NCBI RefSeq assembly: GCF_018613695.1
Contig: NZ_JAGGPR010000003.1
Location: 208,301-272,300 of the forward strand
From: Arthrobacter sp. ISL-95
GTDB taxonomy: Bacteria > Actinomycetota > Actinomycetes > Actinomycetales > Micrococcaceae
Direction of reading: 5' to 3'
Length of the DNA: 64,000 nucleotides
Shown: positions 1 through 8,692 of the stretch, in pieces
Position numbering within the stretch: position 1 is the stretch's first letter
Layout of the letters: every line of letters starts with the position of its first letter
Translations under genes and position numbers: made by a program
Notes under the pieces: generated by a model
Told to the model about the DNA's origin: nothing
Seen by the model: the letters and a program-made list of their open reading frames with translations, nothing else
Databases searched by the model: none

Positions 1-275
1 TACCTGAGAATTTCAGCAACGTGTAATCGAGCTAATTTGCCACCCTTGGACACCCCCCGGAGAATCGCTCCTTAACGGAAAAATGGACGCCCCCAACGCG
101 CCCATTCTTGCGGTACAACGTTGAGCTGCCGGGTCCGGCCCCTCGCTCCCAGGCCCCGCAGCTCACAACCTTGAGATTGCCCCAATCGGTGTACATACCC
201 ATGGTCCGCTGCGGTGGGATGATTTGCAATGGTTGAGACCTGTTTGTGGCCGAAGTTTATTGACAGGATGTTCCC
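1..275. other. Non-coding or undetermined leading segment
   Basis: I see no convincing gene here. The short open frames on the minus strand have no ribosome binding site, no recognisable motif and overlap the next gene antisense. The stretch probably holds the promoter and leader of the NIF3-like gene that starts at 276. Confidence 0.4.
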
Positions 276-599
276 ATGACGCAGCTGCACGCGCTGGTTG
301 TTTACGTTCCCGAGACGCATATCGAAGAGTTCCTCTTGGCAATTGGCGACGCCGGCGCCGGACGGATCGGCGATTACTCCCACTGCGCCTTCACTTCGCC
401 AGGCACTGGCCGCTTCACACCCCTGCCTGGAGCGCGCCCCTTAGTTGGCGAGGTAGGGATTGAGGAGCAGGTGCCCGAAACCCGGATCGAGTGCGTTGTC
501 GAGGAAGACAGGCTCGACGCCGTTGTGCGGGCTTTGCGGGCCGCGCACCCCTACGAGGAACCGGCTTTCATGACGTGGGCGGTGAACGGGTGGCGGTGA
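276..599 (+). CDS. NIF3-like / YqfO insert-domain protein
   Basis: A 107-residue protein resembling the PII/CutA-like ferredoxin-fold insert domain of the NIF3/YqfO family, without the flanking metal-binding NIF3 halves. Visible features are the N-terminal strand LVVYVPETHIEEFLLAIGDA, the central G-x-Y-S-H-C-A-F run and the C-terminal RAAHPYEEPAF, which is the family hallmark (usually A-H-P-Y-E-E-P-A). Stand-alone copies occur in many bacteria and have no proven biochemical role. It is presumably cytosolic. It lies about 90 bp upstream of the SRP RNA gene in the same direction. The ATG at 276 is chosen because it gives the whole fold. Family assignment is fairly secure; function is unknown. 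Confidence 0.8.
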   Translation: MTQLHALVVYVPETHIEEFLLAIGDAGAGRIGDYSHCAFTSPGTGRFTPLPGARPLVGEVGIEEQVPETRIECVVEEDRLDAVVRALRAAHPYEEPAFMTWAVNGWR

Positions 600-687
600 C
601 TGTGGGCGCCCACCACCCGCCGTCGAGCCTTATCCACAGCCCTTTGAGCCGATTCGAACCCCAACCCAAGTTCGGGTAAGCTTGTCG

Positions 688-778
688 ACGGCCCCTCATG
701 TGGCGTCATCCTGTTGAACTCCCCCAGGACCGGAAGGTAGCAAGGGTAGATGGGCTCTGGCGGGTGCATGAGGGGTCA
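688..778 (+). ncRNA. ffs: Small bacterial signal recognition particle RNA (4.5S type)
   Basis: The arms 692-700 (CCCCTCATG) and 767-775 (CATGAGGGG) form the long basal stem. Between them are the conserved apical features: TGTTGAACTCCCCCAGGACC, the GGAAGG loop and AGCAAGGGTA. Together these are the universally conserved helix 8 core that binds Ffh. It is the RNA scaffold of the SRP, which targets nascent membrane and secreted proteins. It lies directly upstream of dnaX, an arrangement common in actinobacteria. Exact ends are uncertain by a few bases. Confidence 0.93.
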
Positions 779-817
779 CTTACTTTAACTGTCAGTCCCT
801 ATAGGTAGGTTTCACTT

Positions 818-3800
818 GTGACTGTTACAACTGCCCTGTATCGAAGGTATCGCCCGGACTCTTTCGCGGACGTTATCGGGCAGGAACACGTCACGGAGCC
901 GCTGATGACGGCGCTCCGCAAGAACCGTGTGAACCACGCCTACCTCTTCTCCGGCCCCCGTGGTTGCGGAAAGACCACCTCTGCGCGCATCCTTGCGCGC
1001 TGCCTGAACTGTGCCGAAGGACCCACAGACACCCCCTGCGGCAAGTGCCCCAGTTGCATCGAACTGGCGCGCGGCGGCTCGGGCTCGCTGGACGTGATCG
1101 AGATCGACGCCGCCAGCCACGGTGGCGTTGACGACGCCCGCGATCTCCGCGAACGCGCAACCTTCGCACCGGTCAGGGACCGCTACAAGATCTTCATCAT
1201 TGACGAGGCCCACATGGTCACGTCGGCCGGCTTCAACGCGCTCCTGAAAATCGTCGAAGAGCCGCCGGAACACATCAAGTTCATTTTCGCCACCACGGAG
1301 CCGGACAAGGTCATCGGGACCATTCGCTCCCGCACGCACCACTACCCTTTCCGGCTGGTGCCGCCCGAGCCGCTGATGCAGTACCTCGAGCTCCTTTGCC
1401 AGCAGGAGAACGTTCCGGTCGCCCCGGGCGTGCTCTCGCTCGTGATCCGCGCGGGTGGCGGTTCCGTCCGGGACACCCTGTCCGTGCTTGATCAGCTCAT
1501 GGCCGGCGCCGGTCCGAACGGCCTGGACTATGAACTCGCTGTTGCCCTGCTCGGCTACACGCACGCTTCCTTGCTGGACGACATCGTGGATGCCGTTGCT
1601 GCGGCCGACGCCGCAACAGTGTTCCGCGCCGTGGACCGCGTTATCCAGACAGGTCACGACCCCCGGCGATTCGTCGAAGACCTCTTGGAACGCTTCCGCG
1701 ACCTCATCATCGTCCAAGCGATGCCCGAGAGCGCACAAGCCATCCTCCGCGGCATGCCGGCGGACCAGATCGCCCGGATGCGCAACCAGGCAACCAACCT
1801 TGGAGCTGCCGAGCTGTCCCGGGCAGCGGATGTCACCAACACCGCTCTGACCGAGATGACGGGCGCCACGTCGCCGCGCCTTCACCTTGAACTGCTGTGT
1901 GCTCGCATCCTCTTGCCCAGCGCTGAGCAGACCGAGCGGGGCATCGCTGCCCGCATCGACCGCGTGGAACGGCGCCTGAATTACGCGGGCGACGGCGGCG
2001 CCCCGGCTATTACTGCTGGCCCGCCTGCAGCCGCGGCTACTACGCCCACCACTCCAGCGGCGCCAGCACAAGCGGAAACTCCTGCTGTCGCGACCGCCCC
2101 GGCGGCACCCGCTGTTTCCCGGCAAGCCCCTGTTGCCTCCCCTGCCGCGCCTGAGCAGTCCGCGCCAGCCCCGTCCGCTAATGAGCAGTCCGCTAACGAG
2201 CAGTCCGCTGACGCTGGTTCGCGGGATGCCCTCACCGCGCCACGGGTGTCCACCAACGATTGGCCCGTTGAAGACCGCCCGGCTGCCGACCGCGCACAGC
2301 AAGCTGCCGCACCGCAAACTGCTCCGCGCCAAGCGCAGCCAGGATCGACACCCGCGCAGCAGCCCCAGCCGGTTCAAGCGCCCACGTCGTCGCCGGCAGT
2401 GCCATCGGCTGATGCGGCCCCTTCCCCGGCATCGCCCAAGGCACAACCGGCACCGGCCCAACAGGCACCTTCCAGGCCCCAGGCGCCCGCGTCAGCCCCG
2501 CAGCCTGCCGCTCAAGCTCCGGCTCAAGTTCCAGGGCCAGGTGGCAGCGGCGATGTGGAGGCCCTGCGCCGCGCATGGCCGGATGTCCTGCAGACGTTGA
2601 CCAAGATCAAGCGCAGTACGTGGGCGCTTGTGGAACCGAACGCCCAGGTGGCTCAGTTCGATGGCCAGGTGCTGACTCTGGCATTCACAACGGGCGGCCT
2701 AGCGGGTGCGTTCGGACGTGCGGATCACTCCGAGAACCTTCGGCAGGCGATTCATAAGACCATCGGCATCGACTGCCAGATCGTCGCGGTCGCTGGCGGC
2801 AACAGCTCAGCGAGCTCTGAGCCAAACCCAAAAGCACCTACTAGCCGGGACACTCCTGCTGCGGCAGCGCCTGCGGAAACAGTTTCGGCGCCGGCACCCG
2901 TGTCAGCCGTCGACTCCGCTTGGGGTCTCGCACCCGCTTCAGCGCCAGTAGCATCCGCACCGGCTGCCGCCCCGATGACACCTGTGCCCGCAGAAACATC
3001 CGAGCCAGCAGCGGCCACCCCTGCGCCGGCAGAACCTCCCGCAGCACCCAGCGCCTCACTACCGGCCACCCCTATCCCGGACCTTGCTACCTCACCGCAA
3101 GCGCCGGCTGCTCCGGTGACGACCGCTCCCGCGGCTGCAGAGCCCGCCGAACCTTCCGAGCCTTCCGGCGATTACTCGTATCCTGACGACGACTGGGGTC
3201 CGCCCCTCGACGAGGATGCGCCTCCTCTGGATGAAGAGCCCCCTGCGGATTGGGAGCCACCGTCGGCCTACGGCCGAACCAGCTCACAACCGGCGGCCCC
3301 CGCACCGGCAAGCCAAGCCCAGTCGGCACCCCAAGCACCGTCTGCAAGCCGGGCTTCAGCACCGGCCCAGGCCACGGCAACCACAGCCATACAGCCCCGT
3401 CCCACGAGCGGCAAAGCTCCTGAGGACCCGTGGTCGCGTGCAGTGGAGCAAGCGCCGGGTACGTGGGTTGTGGGCACGGAGTCCAACGTGGGCAAGAAAC
3501 CCGCCCAAGCCGCCGAAGAAACCGCGCCCGCAACGGACACCCAGGACTACGAACCGGCTGCGGCTCAGGTTCCGGAGGCAATTACCAGTGCCTACGGCCA
3601 CCCGACCAACGCGGAGCAGAACCCGAGCTCCAGCTGGGACGTCGCACCGGCATCGAGCTGGCCTGGAACCCAATCGATGCCCGCACCGGTGAGCAGCAGC
3701 GTCCCCACGGCAAGCAGCAATGCCAGCAGCGCCCCGGCAACCTGGCCCTCCTTGGCTTCGCAGCCCGAGGAGGCGCATGGTTCGGTTGCGACGATGGAGG

Positions 3801-4063
3801 AGGCCGCGCCGTCGGGAAGTCCCAATGGCCGTCAGAGCCTGTACCAGCGATTGACCAACAGCCCCGAAGCCCAAGCGGGCCGTGTCCAGGCACCTGTGAG
3901 GACCCAGGCTAAGCCGGAGTCGGTTCCGGAGGACATTCCCAGTCCGGAAGATGAAACGATCGAGGAATCCCGTGTCTTTGGGCGGGCTGCGGTGGAGCGT
4001 ATTCTGGGCGGGAAGCTGATTGAAGAGCGCGCCTTGGACGGTTCTCCCCTACAACCCCGCTGA
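818..4063 (+). CDS. dnaX: DNA polymerase III subunits gamma/tau
   Basis: The clamp-loader ATPase of the replisome. The AAA+ domain covers about residues 1-230: Walker A GPRGCGKTTSAR, four zinc-ligand cysteines around residues 65-80, the DEAH-type Walker B IIDEAHMVT, and sensor 1 FATTEPDKVIGTIRSRTHH. The collar domain follows to about 370. After that the protein is dominated by Pro/Ala/Gln-rich linkers, interrupted by a folded block near 585-675 (DVEALRRAWPDVLQTL) that corresponds to the tau C-terminal region. The last 50 residues carry ESRVFGRAAVERILGGKLIE, a conserved actinobacterial tail. At 1081 residues it is longer than most bacterial DnaX (about 550-650 in Bacillus and E. coli). The start is GTG at 818. 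It is followed 33 bp later by recR, the usual partner. Confidence 0.97.
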   Translation: MTVTTALYRRYRPDSFADVIGQEHVTEPLMTALRKNRVNHAYLFSGPRGCGKTTSARILARCLNCAEGPTDTPCGKCPSCIELARGGSGSLDVIEIDAASHGGVDDARDLRERATFAPVRDRYKIFIIDEAHMVTSAGFNALLKIVEEPPEHIKFIFATTEPDKVIGTIRSRTHHYPFRLVPPEPLMQYLELLCQQENVPVAPGVLSLVIRAGGGSVRDTLSVLDQLMAGAGPNGLDYELAVALLGYTHASLLDDIVDAVAAADAATVFRAVDRVIQTGHDPRRFVEDLLERFRDLIIVQAMPESAQAILRGMPADQIARMRNQATNLGAAELSRAADVTNTALTEMTGATSPRLHLELLCARILLPSAEQTERGIAARIDRVERRLNYAGDGGAPAITAGPPAAAATTPTTPAAPAQAETPAVATAPAAPAVSRQAPVASPAAPEQSAPAPSANEQSANEQSADAGSRDALTAPRVSTNDWPVEDRPAADRAQQAAAPQTAPRQAQPGSTPAQQPQPVQAPTSSPAVPSADAAPSPASPKAQPAPAQQAPSRPQAPASAPQPAAQAPAQVPGPGGSGDVEALRRAWPDVLQTLTKIKRSTWALVEPNAQVAQFDGQVLTLAFTTGGLAGAFGRADHSENLRQAIHKTIGIDCQIVAVAGGNSSASSEPNPKAPTSRDTPAAAAPAETVSAPAPVSAVDSAWGLAPASAPVASAPAAAPMTPVPAETSEPAAATPAPAEPPAAPSASLPATPIPDLATSPQAPAAPVTTAPAAAEPAEPSEPSGDYSYPDDDWGPPLDEDAPPLDEEPPADWEPPSAYGRTSSQPAAPAPASQAQSAPQAPSASRASAPAQATATTAIQPRPTSGKAPEDPWSRAVEQAPGTWVVGTESNVGKKPAQAAEETAPATDTQDYEPAAAQVPEAITSAYGHPTNAEQNPSSSWDVAPASSWPGTQSMPAPVSSSVPTASSNASSAPATWPSLASQPEEAHGSVATMEEAAPSGSPNGRQSLYQRLTNSPEAQAGRVQAPVRTQAKPESVPEDIPSPEDETIEESRVFGRAAVERILGGKLIEERALDGSPLQPR

Positions 4064-4096
4064 CTCCAGCATTGAATACAAACTAACGAGGACATT

Positions 4097-4696
4097 GTGT
4101 ACGAAGGTGCAGTTCAAGAGCTGATTGATGAGCTCGGCCGGCTTCCCGGTGTGGGCCCCAAATCAGCGCAGCGCCTGGCGTTCCACATTCTTGAGGCCGA
4201 TCCTGAGGATATGAAGCGCCTGGTCACGGCCATCACCACGGTCAAGGAACGGGTGAAGTTCTGCACCGTGTGCTTCAACGTCACCGAGCAGGAAACGTGC
4301 AACATCTGCCGCGACCAGCGCCGTGACCCGTCGGTCATCTGCGTCGTAGAGGAGTCCAAGGACGTCTTGGCCGTGGAGCGCACACGGTCCTTCCGCGGCC
4401 GCTATCACGTGCTGGGCGGCGCCATTAACCCCATCGCGGGCATCGGTCCGGAGCAGTTGCGCATCCGTGAGCTCCTGACGCGCCTCAACGACGGCGCTAT
4501 CCAGGAAATCATCATCGCCACGGACCCCAACCTTGAAGGCGAAGCTACAGCCACTTACCTTGCCCGCATGCTCAAGTCGATCGGCATCACCGTGACGCGG
4601 CTGGCCTCCGGCCTTCCCGTAGGTGGGGACCTGGAGTACGCCGACGAAGTCACGCTCGGCAGGGCCTTCGAAGGCCGGCGCAACGCACTGCTGTAA
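4097..4696 (+). CDS. recR: Recombination mediator RecR
   Basis: RecR acts with RecO (and RecF) to load RecA on gapped DNA coated with single-strand binding protein. Its 199 residues match the usual family size. Visible in order are the helix-hairpin-helix ([17 protein letters not shown]), the C4 zinc finger ([19 protein letters not shown], two C-x2-C pairs) and the Toprim domain starting at [14 protein letters not shown], with the conserved acidic E and the later [16 protein letters not shown]. The start is GTG at 4097, 7 nt after a GAGG ribosome binding site. It lies directly behind dnaX and is probably cotranscribed with it. The next gene is convergent. Confidence 0.97.
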   Translation: MYEGAVQELIDELGRLPGVGPKSAQRLAFHILEADPEDMKRLVTAITTVKERVKFCTVCFNVTEQETCNICRDQRRDPSVICVVEESKDVLAVERTRSFRGRYHVLGGAINPIAGIGPEQLRIRELLTRLNDGAIQEIIIATDPNLEGEATATYLARMLKSIGITVTRLASGLPVGGDLEYADEVTLGRAFEGRRNALL

Positions 4697-4707
4697 CGGG
4701 AAGAACG

Positions 4708-5778
4708 TCACAGCCTCCGCGCAGCCAGCCGGTATCCCGGAACAACAACCAACGCGGCCGTTAATGCCTGCAACGCCAGGCCCGTCAGGGCTACCGGCAT
4801 TGAAGGCGCACGGACGTCGCTGGATTCTCCGCCAAGGCACGGGACTTCGCGTGACGGACCGTCGGAAGCCCACTGCAGTCCGGCCAGCACCCAGCCCAGC
4901 TCGTTATCCGGGGACACCATGTCGGCGCCGAGGCTCCCCAAGAGGAGGGCCGGGTTGGCTGCCGCAAGCCACGCGACCCGGTCCGTGTGGGCAACCTCAA
5001 CCGGGCGAAGCTCGCCGACGCACTCGTAGGCGGTGACGGTGCCGGAGTCGTCGCGTTCCACGTTGGCCGGGACGGACGCATGGTCCATTCCTGTGGTTCC
5101 AGGGAGCAACAGGACTGTGACAACAACATTGCCCAAGCACAGGAAGGCCACCACCGCGGCGGCCAACGCCGCGCCCGGGGCCGCCCTGGCGAAGCATCGC
5201 CGCGAACCGGCACCGATCAGCCCGAACAGTGCTACTTCGATGACAATCACGACGACGGCGGCACCGGTCAGTGCCATTGGCCCACCGTCGTTGAGGCGCA
5301 CCACGAATAACGCAGCGCCGGCCATCGCGGCTAAAGCCGCACCCCTCATGGCTCCGGACAGCAGAACAACGAATCTGCGCCCGTGGGAATGACGGAAGCC
5401 CCAGACCGCACCCAGCACGGCCGCGGCAAGCGGCAGGAACAACGCCATGATCAGGTAGATGGCACTAACGGCACTGACGTCAAACCACCCGTTGGCTTCT
5501 CCTACCGCAACCACAGCTGCAGCCGTGCCCCAAGCGACGGCAATTCCCAGCGCGCAGGCCGCCCAGAACCACCACGAGGTAAAAGAGGTCCGGGCGCTCC
5601 GCCACGCATCGGCCAAGGCTGCGCCGAAATGCGCGGCAGGCCGGCCTTGTGACCCGTTCCTTGGACTGTTGCGCTCAAAGCCTCCGGGTTGATCGTCGAT
5701 CACCCCGCCGATGACTTCGTATTCGGGTTCGTTGCGCGCCGGGCCCGAACCGGGTGGATGGTCAGGAACGTCGGCCAT
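4708..5778 (-). CDS. Multi-spanning membrane protein of unknown function
   Basis: About 356 residues. The first 65 are hydrophilic and Pro/Gly-rich, and about six or seven hydrophobic helices follow (for example ALGIAVAWGTAAAVVAVG, AVVVIVIEVALFGLIGAG and FLCLGNVVVTVLLLP). A loop near 225-310 carries several acidic residues and two cysteines and is probably extracytoplasmic. No transporter signature or catalytic motif is recognised. It is convergent with recR, with only 11 bp between the stops, and stands alone. The ATG at 5778 is preferred over the GTG at 5790 because the AGGAG site would abut the latter. Function is not assigned. Confidence 0.75.
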   Translation of the reverse strand: MADVPDHPPGSGPARNEPEYEVIGGVIDDQPGGFERNSPRNGSQGRPAAHFGAALADAWRSARTSFTSWWFWAACALGIAVAWGTAAAVVAVGEANGWFDVSAVSAIYLIMALFLPLAAAVLGAVWGFRHSHGRRFVVLLSGAMRGAALAAMAGAALFVVRLNDGGPMALTGAAVVVIVIEVALFGLIGAGSRRCFARAAPGAALAAAVVAFLCLGNVVVTVLLLPGTTGMDHASVPANVERDDSGTVTAYECVGELRPVEVAHTDRVAWLAAANPALLLGSLGADMVSPDNELGWVLAGLQWASDGPSREVPCLGGESSDVRAPSMPVALTGLALQALTAALVVVPGYRLAARRL

Positions 5779-5947
5779 CGCCGCTCGCACTCCTCATGAA
5801 TGGATGGTACGCCCGGCATGCCACCACCGATACGCCTGGGTTTCAGGGCTAGGTCCCAGCTCAACGTGTCACCATGGGCCAATGGTCTCCAGCAACGGCG
5901 TCTTCAGGCGTCCCCGCCCCATCAAGCCCGGCCCCGGTTAGGAATCG

Positions 5948-6400
5948 GTGTGGGACTACCCGCGCCCGCCCAGGGTAGAGCCGCGATCTGAGCGGGTTGT
6001 GGTGCGGCTCGGCGGTCAGGTGATCGTGGACACCACCAATGCCGTGCGTGTTCTGGAGACAAGCCATCCCCCGGTCTACTACCTGCCGTTGGATGCCTTC
6101 CCGGACAATGTGCTGATCCCCGTCGGCGGCACCACTTTCTGCGAGTTCAAGGGAGAAGCCAGCTACTTCACCATCACGGCCGGCGGCACGCTTGTTGAGC
6201 GTGCCGGATGGACATACCTACGCCCCACACGAGGCTTCGAAGCACTGAGCGGCAAAGTGGCGCTCTACCCGGAACACATGGATTCCTGCGAGATAGAAGG
6301 CGAGCAGGTGACCTTCCAGGAAGGCGGCTTCTACGGTGGTTGGATCACCACGAGGATCGTCGGCCCGTTCAAGGGTGGTCCGGGCACTTCGGGGTGGTAG
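5948..6400 (+). CDS. DUF427 domain protein
   Basis: A 150-residue DUF427 protein with a small beta-rich fold. The family pattern is visible: VVVRLGGQVIVDTTNAVRVL at the N-terminus, then PPVYYLPLDAFP, the central FCEFKGEASYFTI (strongly conserved C-x-x-K-G-x-A-x-Y in this family) and the Y-P-E-H-M-D strand near 108. Biochemical function is unknown. The GTG at 5948 must be the start, or very close to it, because an in-frame TAG lies at 5939-5941; a weak AGGA precedes it. It lies upstream of lysC on the same strand, with about 140 bp between them. Confidence 0.85.
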   Translation: MWDYPRPPRVEPRSERVVVRLGGQVIVDTTNAVRVLETSHPPVYYLPLDAFPDNVLIPVGGTTFCEFKGEASYFTITAGGTLVERAGWTYLRPTRGFEALSGKVALYPEHMDSCEIEGEQVTFQEGGFYGGWITTRIVGPFKGGPGTSGW

Positions 6401-6543
6401 CGATAGTAGGTGGCCGCTATATGGTCACAATTCCTGCACGGGCAGGCCACGGCGATAAACTGGGCAAATAAGCTACGCTGGCGTGCTCCAATGTGGATTT
6501 GCACGCCGCGTTCGAACCCTATTGATGCAGTGAGGGTGCGCGC

Positions 6544-7890
6544 ATGACTATGCCCACTACCGAAGTGAAGATCGAAGAGCTCTCCAACGAGGCTGCCATT
6601 ACCAAGCAGCTGATCGTTCAAAAGTTCGGCGGTTCCTCGGTTGCCGATGCTGATGGCATCAAGCGGGTCGCTCAGCGCGTCGTGGATGCGCAGAAGGCCG
6701 GCAACGAGGTTGTGGTTGTTGTTTCCGCAATGGGCGACACCACCGACGAACTCCTGGACCTCGCAAGCCAGGTCACGGACTCGGCTCCCGCCCGCGAAAT
6801 GGACATGCTCCTGTCCGCCGGTGAGCGAATTTCCATGGCCTTGCTCGCCATGGCCATCAACAAGTTCGGCGCCTCCGCGCAATCCTTCACGGGCTCCCAG
6901 GCCGGCATGATTACCGACGGAATCCACGGCAAGGCCCGGATTATCGACGTCGATCCCCACCGCATCCGCACCGCCCTGGACAAGGGACACATTGCGATCG
7001 TGGCAGGCTTCCAAGGCATGAGCCGCATCACCAACGAGATCACCACGTTGGGCCGAGGCGGCTCGGACACCACTGCTGTTGCTTTGGCCGCAGCGCTGGA
7101 AGCCGACGTCTGCGAAATCTACACGGACGTGGACGGCATTTACACGGCCGATCCCCGCGTTGTGTCCTCCGCCCAGAAGATCGACCGTATCTCCAGCGAA
7201 GAAATGCTGGAACTGGCAGCTTCCGGCGCCAAGATTCTGCATCTGCGGTGCGTGGAGTACGCCCGCCGTTTCGGTGTGCCGCTGCACGTTCGCTCGTCAT
7301 TCAGCCAAAACGAAGGCACGTGGGTCATCCCCGGAGCCGACGAAAAGTTCACTATTCAAGAGGGAGTTGCCTTGGAGCAGCCAATCATCTCCGGCGTTGC
7401 ACACGACCGGTCCGAAGCCAAGGTCACCGTGGTAGGCGTACCGGATATCCCCGGCAAGGCAGCTGCAATTTTCCAGGTGATCGCAGATGCACACTCGAAC
7501 ATCGACATGATCGTCCAGAACGTCTCCACCCACGGCACCGGCCGCACGGATATTTCGTTCACCCTTCCCATCGTCGAAGGCGCCGACGCCCTTGCTGCCC
7601 TGCGTGCAGCTGAGGGCCAGATCGGTTTCGAGAGCATCGAATACAACGAGAACGTTGGCAAGCTCTCCCTCATCGGCGCGGGCATGCGCTCGCACCCCGG
7701 CGTTTCGGCCACGTTCTTCAAGGCCCTCTCCGATGCCGGAATCAACATTGACATGATCTCCACCTCTGAGATCCGCATCTCGGTGGTCACCAGCGCTGAC
7801 GCCTTGAATGACGCTGTGCGCGCCATCCACAATGCGTTCGAGCTCGACGGCGATGCTGAGGCTACCGTCTACGGCGGCACCGGCCGCTAA
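6544..7890 (+). CDS. lysC: Aspartate kinase
   Basis: Phosphorylates L-aspartate, the first step toward lysine/diaminopimelate, threonine and methionine. The kinase domain starts with KFGGSSVAD near residue 28 and includes [23 protein letters not shown] and the phosphate-binding [16 protein letters not shown]. Two ACT regulatory domains fill about residues 280-445 ([50 protein letters not shown]), as expected for a class regulated by lysine and threonine. About 25 residues precede the usual start of the fold; MPTTEV at 6550 is an alternative. The asd gene, often directly downstream in actinobacteria, is absent; a terminator and a convergent gene follow. Confidence 0.96.
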   Translation: MTMPTTEVKIEELSNEAAITKQLIVQKFGGSSVADADGIKRVAQRVVDAQKAGNEVVVVVSAMGDTTDELLDLASQVTDSAPAREMDMLLSAGERISMALLAMAINKFGASAQSFTGSQAGMITDGIHGKARIIDVDPHRIRTALDKGHIAIVAGFQGMSRITNEITTLGRGGSDTTAVALAAALEADVCEIYTDVDGIYTADPRVVSSAQKIDRISSEEMLELAASGAKILHLRCVEYARRFGVPLHVRSSFSQNEGTWVIPGADEKFTIQEGVALEQPIISGVAHDRSEAKVTVVGVPDIPGKAAAIFQVIADAHSNIDMIVQNVSTHGTGRTDISFTLPIVEGADALAALRAAEGQIGFESIEYNENVGKLSLIGAGMRSHPGVSATFFKALSDAGINIDMISTSEIRISVVTSADALNDAVRAIHNAFELDGDAEATVYGGTGR

Positions 7891-7909
7891 GGCCACCACG
7901 TCTTAAAAA

Positions 7910-7944
7910 CGGAAGGACCGGAGCATTGCGCTCCGGTCCTTCCG
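7910..7944. terminator. Terminator hairpin after lysC, probably bidirectional
   Basis: A 15-bp perfect stem (arms 7910-7924 and 7930-7944, left arm CGGAAGGACCGGAGC) with a 5-nt loop, preceded by an A run at 7905-7909. It lies between the convergent lysC and tetR genes. The A run supplies a U tract for transcripts on the minus strand. Confidence 0.8.
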
Positions 7945-7957
7945 CAGTTACCCGGCG

Positions 7958-8557
7958 TTAGCGGGATGGAGCACCGCCCGGCGCCAGCAAGATCTCCACC
8001 AGCTGGGTCAGCCCTTGGGCCATATCTACGTCTTTGTCATAGAGCCACTGCAACTGCAAACCGTCGAAAGCTGCCACCACCAGTCGCGCGAGCGCTTCAG
8101 CCTCGACGTCGGTCCGCACCTCTCCGGCGGCCTGGCGCCGCTCAATGTCGACGGCGATGTCCCGCACCACGGTCTCGTAGCGGTCCTTGAAGTAGGCGTG
8201 GGAGGCATGCCCGGGATCGTTGGCCGTGGCCGAGGCCACCGCGTAAAGCGTTGTCAGTCCTGGTTCGTTGCGATTCCGCTCAGCGATGCCCGGCATGAGG
8301 CTTAACCCAACCTCGGATTCGCCGCCGACGGCGAGCGATCGCCGGTCCCGTTCAGCCAGGACCGCTGTCAGTAGTTCCTGCTTGCCCTTGAAGTAGTGGA
8401 ACAGGGTGGCTTCCTTGACACCCACCAATTCGGCTACCCGTTTCAGGGCCGTGCCTTCAAAGCCCTCCGTAGCAAAAACGTCAGTTGCTGTCTGAATGAT
8501 TTGTTCACGGCGTTCGGCGCCCTTGGCGTACTGGCCGCGAGCCTTGGGTGTTGACAT
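7958..8557 (-). CDS. TetR family transcriptional regulator
   Basis: A 199-residue one-component repressor. The N-terminal helix-turn-helix is typical: RREQIIQTATDVFATEGFEG, then TALKRVAELVGVKEATLFHY and FKGKQELLTAVL. The C-terminal ligand-binding half is not diagnostic. It is divergent from the MFS transporter and beta-glucosidase operon at 8693-12469, and the 135-bp gap contains two short inverted repeats. It probably represses that operon and itself in response to a sugar or glycoside, which is inferred from position. TetR control of a glycoside unit is less usual than LacI control. Confidence 0.9.
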   Translation of the reverse strand: MSTPKARGQYAKGAERREQIIQTATDVFATEGFEGTALKRVAELVGVKEATLFHYFKGKQELLTAVLAERDRRSLAVGGESEVGLSLMPGIAERNRNEPGLTTLYAVASATANDPGHASHAYFKDRYETVVRDIAVDIERRQAAGEVRTDVEAEALARLVVAAFDGLQLQWLYDKDVDMAQGLTQLVEILLAPGGAPSR

Positions 8558-8586
8558 CCGCTCAGTCTATTTGACCGAGCAAAAAC

Positions 8587-8630
8587 CGAGTATCGCTCGA
8601 CTTTTTTAGTTCAAAACCTAGTTACACTAG
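8587..8630. promoter_or_regulatory. Candidate TetR operators in the divergent promoter region
   Basis: Two small inverted repeats with identical geometry: CGAG-TATCG-CTCG (8587-8599) and CTAG-TTACA-CTAG (8618-8630). Each has 4-bp arms and a 5-bp spacer. The region is AT-rich compared with its surroundings and lies between the divergent tetR and MFS starts, so promoters for both genes are expected here. Binding is inferred. Confidence 0.4.
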
Positions 8631-8692
8631 ATTTTTATCGCTAGAGTCTTCCTTCAGGACCCAACGGTGGGTCACCGTTCACAGGAGGCAAC

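Noticed and set aside
32..229. 65-residue open frame on the minus strand at the window start
   Set aside because: No ribosome binding site, no hydrophobic or family pattern, and it lies over the presumed leader of the next gene.
630..638. Perfect DnaA-box sequence TTATCCACA upstream of ffs and dnaX
   Set aside because: A single box with no further boxes or AT-rich unwinding region; such a nonamer is expected by chance about once in a window of this size.
645..685. GATTCGAACCCC-like stretch suggesting a tRNA T arm
   Set aside because: The flanking bases do not form a T stem and no acceptor stem or anticodon arm can be folded on either strand.
812..2461. 549-residue open frame antisense to dnaX
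   Set aside because: The Arg/Gly-rich translation is typical of the reverse strand of a Pro/Ala-rich, high-GC gene.
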